Source: Chromera velia
Lineage: Eukaryota > Sar > Chromeraceae
Assembly: GCA_018398765.1 (NCBI GenBank)
Contig: JAHBMJ010005806.1
Coordinates: 1-37,806, forward strand
Direction of reading: 5' to 3'
Length of the DNA: 37,806 bases
Position numbers and translations under genes: made by a program. Within the stretch, counting starts at the first letter, position 1. Each line of letters starts with the position of its first letter. Below the pieces are notes generated by a model. That model did not search any database. It was given only the letters and a program-made list of their open reading frames with translations, and was not told the origin of the DNA. This document shows positions 31,956-37,806 of this stretch, piece after piece.

Positions 31956-32284
31956 TGTCTGTGGTGCAAGTTTACGTGATAATGCACGCATCGATGATTG
32001 TTTCCTGCCACCCCGTAACCGTCGCCCACGACGAGAAACAATACAAAAAATACCACCGCACTTCGATCCACCAGAAAGAATTCTTCTGCACTGCATGCCC
32101 ACGCAGGTACCTATCGACCTTCACCCACGACACAAAAAGAGGCGTTTCGGAATGGAGACTGTACGACGGCGAGACGCTCTCTGAGGTTCCTGTGTTCACG
32201 GCTCCTGTGCCTGTAAGGGTGCCTTTCGGATTTCACGGTACCTGGATTGGCGAAGGAGAGCTGCAGCGACATCTGAAGAGCTAG
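24943..32284 (+). CDS. Carotenoid cleavage oxygenase (RPE65/CCD family)
   Basis: Fe(II)-dependent oxygenase cleaving a carotenoid or apocarotenoid double bond. Exons: 24943-25262, 25831-25984, 26482-26572, 26843-26942, 27372 into the gap, 28379-28466, 29425-29556, 29819-30014, 30481-30616, 31256-31459, 32107-32284 (TAG). Phases agree at every visible junction; more than 569 residues. All four Fe-ligand His are visible in [30 protein letters not shown] and PFGFHGTW. Second-shell Glu occur in GEFPRV and FGGEAV. Family motifs include [21 protein letters not shown] and [17 protein letters not shown]. The N-terminus has a hydrophobic stretch ([16 protein letters not shown]), fitting a signal or anchor. 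A Lys/Arg-rich loop (PIPKKRKR) lies in exon 10. Substrate and cleavage site cannot be told. The boundary 30014/30481 was chosen by phase; an acceptor at 30435 is an alternative. Confidence 0.92.
25643..25765 (+). repeat. (TG)n, (GA)n and (GTGA)n in oxygenase intron 1
   Basis: (TG)n (25643-25670), (GA)n and (GC)n (to 25690), then (GTGA)n at 25728-25765, which on the sense strand repeats the donor-like GTGAGT. Confidence 0.93.
27481..27806. other. Assembly gap (326 N) inside the oxygenase
   Basis: N run between exon 5 (gggtggggg at its edge) and a 17-base G run (27807-27823). It removes the end of exon 5 and part of intron 5. In the family only some 10-25 residues separate the flanking motifs, so little coding sequence is likely lost. 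The G run may have caused the break. Confidence 0.97.
28241..28372 (+). repeat. (CT)n(GT)n microsatellite in oxygenase intron 5
   Basis: (CT)n switches to (GT)n with CG interruptions and ends only about 20 bases before the acceptor TTGCAG of exon 28379-28466. Confidence 0.95.
28748..29300 (+). repeat. 550-bp pyrimidine tract in oxygenase intron 6
   Basis: (CTGT)n at 28748-28787, then (CTTT)n, (CCTT)n and T-rich mixtures to about 29300. Two internal parts repeat each other: ttctatgtttcttttttatg occurs near 28931 and again near 29149, each preceded by CCTT blocks and a ttgctttc step. This suggests an internal duplication of about 220 bp. Ser/Leu/Phe open frames across it are artefacts. Confidence 0.93.
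31905..31958 (+). repeat. (CT)n(GT)n microsatellite in oxygenase intron 10
   Basis: ccctccctccctctctct leads into (CT)n and then (GT)n, about 150 bases before the acceptor of the last exon. Confidence 0.93.
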
Positions 32285-32389
32285 CCGAGTAATCGATAGA
32301 TGAAAGAAAGAACCAGTCACGTGTGACTCTGTGGTGTGGCAAGGATTGCGGACAAAGATCGAGCTCGTAGAGTAACGTTAATGAGTGAT

Positions 32390-32570
32390 TTCAGTGAGTG
32401 AGTGAGTGAGTGAGTGAGAGAGTGAGTGAGTGAGTGAGTGAGTGAGAGAGTGAGTGAGTGAGTGAGTGAGGGAGAGAGAGAAAGTGAGTGAGTGAGTGAG
32501 TGAGTGAGTAAGTGAATGGGCGAGGGAGTGAGAGAGTGAGTGAGTGAATGGGCGAGGGAGTGAGTTCCAT
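32390..32570 (+). repeat. (GTGA)n array downstream of the oxygenase
   Basis: Tandem GTGA units with GAGA and GAAT variants, including a repeated block near 32515-32560 (gtgaatgggcgagggagtga twice). It lies on the sense strand, about 105 bases after the oxygenase stop, so it is probably in or near its 3' untranslated region. Confidence 0.93.
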
Positions 32571-34539
32571 ACAAAAAGACTGATCGCGTAATGTCAGTTG
32601 GGAAAAGAGGGGTCCAAAGGATGCAATCATTCCGGGGCGGAAAGTTTACGTTCTTGTTTAGTAGTTGGCAGCGTATGCATGCGTTTTTATGCCTGCCAGT
32701 GAGTTCATCAATAAAGAATCGTATGAGTGTCATCGTTTGCTTTTGAATTTCTTGGCACACTGACATGTGACATTGTTATGAATTCATAAAGTGGCGTGGG
32801 ATATAATGAAAAAATGAATTTTATGGCAGAATTCCTAGCAGAATTCGGTTTAATCCGAGTCTTTAAAGTTTTAACTTTTAAAGCGAAATAAAGTTTAAAA
32901 TTATAGTTTTTTATAGTTTTTTGAAAACTGAATCGATGTGCAAATCGATGTTACCCCCAGATCTAGCCTCAGATTTTAACATATGTTTTAATCATGCCTA
33001 GCTAACAAAACCTTCAATCAAGATTTTAGTAAGCTAATATCGGCCAAAGTTTAAGCTAAGGTTAGTAGCCAAAGTTTAAAAAAATGTTGGAACTTTGTCA
33101 CACCTTGTTTTTTTTTGTTTGTTTGAAAATAATCCGTATGGACAGTATACACAATCTTCGTTATTATAGTAAACTAGATAATAAATATAAATGGCTAAAT
33201 AAATGGATAATATAATATTTAGTATAATCATAATGATATATATGTGTAATATACTGATAAAAAACATCTTAAACAATGTGTTTAGAATTTCCGAGAGTTG
33301 CAGACTCTGTTTGGCTCACATTATAACTCTGTGTATGAGCCTCCGTCTCTTCCACCACATATAGAAATAATCTACAAATATAACTTGAAAAGTCCGCATA
33401 TTATTATCGTTTTCTTCGTATTATTTTATCAAGTATACAGAGTCAAAATATTAATCGCTTTTCTTTTCTCAGTCATTCCTATATAGCTTCCTGCGAGTTC
33501 ATCTCCTTCAGGTTGAAATTAATCACTCCTAGAATGATTTTCATTCACTTTTTCATGTTATTGCCTGCTCTATTCGACCAGGTCAACCACTTGCTTTCAA
33601 ACTTCCTCAAACGGACCCATCTCTTTTCACGTTTCTCTAGCTTTTTTACTGCTCTTGACATACCTTTGCCCCTTTCCACTTTGTTAGACTCTACTGCTTC
33701 GGTCTCTCTGAGAAGACAACGCTCTATCTGCTGCCTTCGATCTCTCTCAGAAGACAGACGGCTCGAAAGAAGGGAGAAAAGAAGAAAGGGCATCAGGCTA
33801 CATTCTTTCATTTTCTTGTTCATTCATTCGTTTGACGTACCTTCTGTTATTCATTCATTACTTGCTTCCATCGATACATCAAGTCATACTTTCATATTAC
33901 TTTCATTTATGCATCCTTCCCTTTGACCATTCATAGTGAGGTAGGACGAACGAAGCATGCCAGTCAAAAATCAGTTTGAGGTCGATGAAAAAAGCTCTGA
34001 AGGCAGAGAGACCCAGACAGGGCAGGAAGAATAGAGAGCTGCATGTGGTTGCATACCACCGCATCAACATAGGACTGCATATTGCACTTCTTCGGTTAGT
34101 TATCTTAAATATAACGATAGGGGGGTAATATGCCCTTTGACACGCCAGGGGGAGGGGCATGGAGGGGATTGGAGGGGCCGTGTTGCACGGCTACGCCATG
34201 CGGCTGCTCAGCCCAGGGCCGTGCCAACTTTTTAGCTGCCATGCGAACATGGCCTGCCTGGGACGATCCTAGCTCATGGACATTCTTACAGGTATGACTT
34301 TCGAGCCTGTTCGAGCCATATCTGGAACACACATTTTTTTCTGCTTTTTGCTAGGCTTTTTGGCAGTTATCAGAAGACTTTTGAGCACTTGTGGGTCCTA
34401 TTGGATGCTTTTAGTATGAAAAGAGATGGAAAAAGACTGCTGGAAGGAGGCGTCGTATTTATTTAACTGTCTTCACTTTGATCGTGCGGTGTTCGGCCCC
34501 CCCGCCGTGTTCAAATATAGAAAGGTATCCACACAGGGA

Positions 34540-34541
<2 letters not shown>

Positions 34542-34605
<64 letters not shown>

Positions 34606-34702
34606 AAGAGACAGAGAGAGACAGAGAGAGACAGAGAGAGACGGAGAGAGACAGAGAGAGACAGAGAGAGATAGAGAGAGACAGAGAGAGACAGAGAGAG
34701 AC

Positions 34703-34733
<31 letters not shown>

Positions 34734-34750
34734 AAAAAAGAGAGAGAAAG
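34542..34750. repeat. (GA)n and (GAGACA)n satellite
   Basis: (GA)n with GAAA interruptions to about 34605, then about a dozen GAGAGAGACA-like units of period 10 to 34710, then (GA)n. Arg/Glu open frames here are artefacts. Confidence 0.95.
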
Positions 34751-34891
34751 ATTTAACTGACCTACTGATCGACCGACAGGGCCCAGTCTGACTCTTTTCT
34801 GCCATGCACCCGGGTGCTGACTGACCAAAGAAGTGCCTAGAAGAAGCGCATCATCATTTAATACCGTCTTGGTCTTGCTCTCTGTCCCTCC

Positions 34892-34895
34892 CTCC

Positions 34896-34927
<32 letters not shown>

Positions 34928-35160
34928 ATGTATGTGTATGTATATGCGTGTGTGTGTATGTGTGTGTATATGTGTGTGTGTGTATATGTGTGTGTATGTG
35001 TGTGAGTATGTCTGTCTCAGATTGTCTGTCTGTCTGTGTGAGTGTCTTTCTGCCTGTCTGTGTAACAGTTACTGTGTGTTTGTCTGTCTGTCTTTCTGTG
35101 AATGTGACAGTCTGTCTGTCTGTGTCTCTGTCTTTCTGTCTGATCGACTGACTGTCTGTT

Positions 35161-35191
<31 letters not shown>

Positions 35192-35270
35192 GTGACTTTC
35201 TGTATAACTGTCTGTCTGTCGGTTTGTCTATTTGTCTGCCTGTTTATCTGACTGTGTGTCCGTCTGAAAA
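34892..35270. repeat. (CT)n(GT)n(CTGT)n satellite
   Basis: (CT)n, then (GT)n with TA steps, then about 250 bp of degenerate CTGT units. Cys/Val/Ser open frames here are artefacts. Confidence 0.95.
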
Positions 35271-36185
35271 AACAATAGAAAAAAACAAGAACATCGAGTC
35301 CTAGATCGAGTCATGCCGTTATTGACATTTGCTCATATGGTCCCTAAGTGCCCAATCTGCTCATCTGAAGGCTTTCCCATCAGACTGAAGAGAATCCGAG
35401 AGCTGTCCACGGCCATGATCTCTTTTCTTTTTACAAAGTGCCTGATAAGACAGCACGAGAAGGGAACAGAACAGCACATACATCTTATACGCTACATTTT
35501 TTCCAAAGAAAGGGCGCTCTTTTTTAACCCAGCTGATGCAGACTTACACAAAAACTAGACCAGAGCTCTTCAATCACGTACAAATATGAATTTCAGGTGT
35601 TTTTCACTGAGACGTACCAGATTTTGAACTAAAAGCAAAATGAAACTGCATTCTAAATCATTATGTCATCAAAAATTTGAATAGTAGAGATACTCAAAGA
35701 GCGAATGCACGAATATTATGATCAAAAACACTCATGCAGGATACCGTACTTGATGATTTCTGAAGACTCTGTGATGTCATCAGGAATCTGTATCTCGATC
35801 GGAAAGCATAACACATTCTTGGAGAGAAGCGCAGATAGTTGGAGATTCATTATCTCCATCATCGCAACAGCGGTGCTCCTGCGTGCAGTCATGCATGGAA
35901 AAGATTAAAAACCTGTTGGGATTTCTCTCTGGGCCGCTTTTTGGGGCCGTTAGCAGTAGGCCGCGCGCACATAGAGAGGCGTCATGCATAGAGATGCAGT
36001 GTTGCAATATAGCAATAATGCATAGCAATGTATGCAGAAACTGATCAATCCATCGTAGCGTATATCTCTAGCTAAAGCCAAGACAAACGGCCTCTCCTAT
36101 GAACCTGAAAGTATGACGGAATCTTTATCAATCAGTGTGTCAGACTGATATGTTTTGAGTGCACTGCTTCTTTTCTCTGGTCGCC

Positions 36186-37806
36186 ATGGCTCACAGGACA
36201 CGTCTTGCTTCGGTTGAGCAAGAAGTGGTTGCCTTACGTGAGGGCCAGGCAGAGATCCTTTCTCTTTTGAGATACCTTTCTGGAGAGGCGGGTGGAGCTC
36301 GATGCCCACATGTAGTAGGACAGACTGATACCGAGCATGAAGATCGTCCCCTGCCCAACCAGTTTGGAGTAAGAAATTTTGTTCGGGCTGGAGTCATCTC
36401 AGAGGTGTTCCTCCCAATTCGTCCTCCCTCGGGTGATCTCCCTGCTCTCCCTTCCGGGGGACTGCCTACTCCCCCTTCAGGAGGACCCCCTGCATATACT
36501 TCAATGGTGCGAGGAGGCTTATCACCGCCTCCCAGACTCTCGCAGCCTCCTGCGTTCTCGGATCGTACGCCCTTTGTGCCTGCAGAGGGGCCAGCACATT
36601 CAACTGAGAAGTCGCCGTCTCCTTCGGATCTCTCGTTTTCTTCCTCCAACTCAGGCAGTTCTACCTCAAGTCACTCCAGACGCTGACGTCGCCGTCGTTC
36701 CCGCAGGTCTGGGCGTGGAAAAAATGTGGACATGGCTGCTGTCCCCAAGTTTGAGGGGAAGCAGCACATTCAGGAGTTTGCAGATCTTTGGGCCCCATAT
36801 ATCCGTGTACACCTCAAGCGGAGCAACTTCGACTCGGATCAGGAATGGTGTGGCAACATCATTCTCGCCCTCAACCACGCCACCAATGGCAATCGGCAGT
36901 TCAAAGCCGATATCAGGAAGCTGAGGAAGGGAAAGAAGATCCCTGTCGAGCAGGTTGTTGACAAGCTGCTTGAGGAGTACGAGTCCGCTCTGCTTGCCTA
37001 ACAACTGGCAATCAGAGAACGCGTCCGCCACTTTTCCTGGGACATTCAGAAGAGGGACGGAAAGGGAAGAGTGATTTATCCCAAGAACACCGAGCTCTCG
37101 TGGCTGAAGATCGATAACCGTCTCGATCGTCTGACGATAGACGCTGGGGAGATCGACATGGAGGTGACTGTGAAGGAGAAAAACGAGATGGTGATCTAGG
37201 CACTCATGCCTGATCAGCAAAGAGGTCTCTTGTCGAACATCAAGAAGCAGCACCCTGACATGAGGGTAGCAGACCTCACTCAGATCTCATGGGAGGTCAT
37301 TGAGGAGTGGATGGTCTGGTATGCCTCTTTCGAGAGGAAGGGCCCAACCAAGGAGAAGCCAAGGGAGAGAGCAAACCGTGCAAAAGAGAACAGAGACCAT
37401 AGACCCAGATGCCACTGGTGTCAGCGAAAGGGGCACTTCATGAACAAGTACAGAGACAAGGCGGCAGGGAAGCCCAGAGTCCCTCCCCCTGGATAGTCTG
37501 GTTCCCCTCCTCCCCAGCAGCAGCAGCAGCAGCAGCAGCAGTCTTCGGGCTCAGGATCCCAGTCTTCTGGCTCTTTTGGCTCCGGCCAGCAGGGTCAAAA
37601 GTGACCACACTCGGGGTGTGCAGGTGCCGTGGTCTTTTCTCCGAGCATTGCCGTGAGCATTGCCAATCGCTTCGGGCCGTTGGCAGATGAAGGAGAAGAG
37701 ATGGAGTGCGCGTTGAGGGTAGGCAGCAACTTCTGCAAGGCACCTGTGGTAGACTCAGGTGTGAGTAGGCATTTCTTTGGACAAGATGTCTCTTTTTGTG
37801 TTGTGG
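36186..37806 (+). pseudogene. Decayed copia-type retrotransposon gag-protease (partial)
   Basis: One reading frame runs from ATG 36186 to the window end with five in-frame stops: TGA 36684, TAA 36999, TAG 37197, TAG 37494, TGA 37602. Order: helical start (MAHRTRLASVEQEVVALREG), Pro/Ser-rich part, Arg-rich patch, gag core (PKFEGKQHIQEFADLWAPYI, later ELSWLKIDNRLDRLTI), and a zinc knuckle at 37410-37451 read as CHWCQRKGHFMNKY. The last knuckle ligand is Tyr instead of Cys. A poly-Gln/Ser linker follows, then VVDSGVSRHFF at about 37746-37778, a copia-like aspartic protease start. Integrase and reverse transcriptase would lie beyond the window. The element is not functional as read. Copia rather than gypsy is inferred from the gag layout and DSG(A/V)S-H motif. 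Confidence 0.8.

Larger units (their letters stand above)
32285..36185. other. Repeat-rich and AT-rich region, no gene supported
   Basis: Contains the oxygenase 3' flank with a (GTGA)n array (32390-32570), an AT-rich island (32780-33500), and mixed DNA with short meaningless open frames (33500-34140). A GC-rich patch at 34140-34280 has inverted GGGCCGTG/GCACGGC words. Two large microsatellites follow (34542-34750, 34892-35270), then a low-information stretch to 36185. The last part may contain the 5' end of the copia-like element: tgttgggat at 35914 resembles a long terminal repeat start, but no matching end or primer site was found. Confidence 0.5.

Noticed and set aside
34285-34325. Possible tRNA T-arm (cctgttcgagcc)
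   Set aside because: No acceptor stem, anticodon arm or D-arm can be drawn around it.
35914-36185. 5' long terminal repeat of the copia-like element beginning tgttgggat
   Set aside because: Only the start word fits; no clear CA end, primer binding site or second copy lies in the window, so it is not called as a feature.

Overview
The window looks like nuclear DNA of a free-living alveolate alga of the chromerid type (Chromera velia-like). The signs are intron-rich genes with short exons, near-50% GC coding DNA broken by AT-rich islands, very many compound microsatellites, a scaffold gap of Ns, a copia-like retroelement, a eukaryotic hybrid histidine kinase, and a carotenoid oxygenase in one genome. 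The species is an inference; no marker gene fixes it.

Layout. 1-1118 and 5204-6405 (minus strand) hold two copies of a small Lys-rich gene inside a 1.2-kb direct duplication. 1320-1399 is a GC-rich hairpin and 1438-1980 an AT-rich island. 1984-5203 is mostly unassigned, with a 730-bp purine-rich satellite and two phase-matched coiled-coil exons. 6849-7711 is a foldback element with 45-bp terminal inverted repeats and a decayed Gln-rich ORF. 9350-10852 (minus) is a beta-carbonic anhydrase. 11538-14474 (plus) is a membrane hybrid histidine kinase with a receiver domain, divergent from the anhydrase. 16061-24116 (minus) is a 14-exon gene for a protein of about 1260 residues. 24943-32284 (plus) is an 11-exon carotenoid cleavage oxygenase, divergent from the previous gene and interrupted by a 326-bp assembly gap. 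32285-36185 is repeat-rich and AT-rich DNA without a supported gene. 36186-37806 is a decayed copia-type gag-protease region running off the window.

The four larger gene models were rebuilt by hand from GT-AG boundaries with matching codon phase. In the 14-exon gene all 13 junctions keep frame, and in the oxygenase every junction outside the gap does. Two junctions in the histidine kinase remain open. Splice donors are unusual: GTC rather than GTA/GTG is the commonest start, and most acceptors end in TGCAG.

The genes are not an operon. The two divergent pairs (anhydrase/kinase, large protein/oxygenase) may share promoter regions. No RNA gene or CRISPR array was recognised. No wholly new system is demonstrated; the best leads are the splice signals, the kinase frame break with a possible mini-intron, the foldback element, and the uncharacterised 1260-residue protein.
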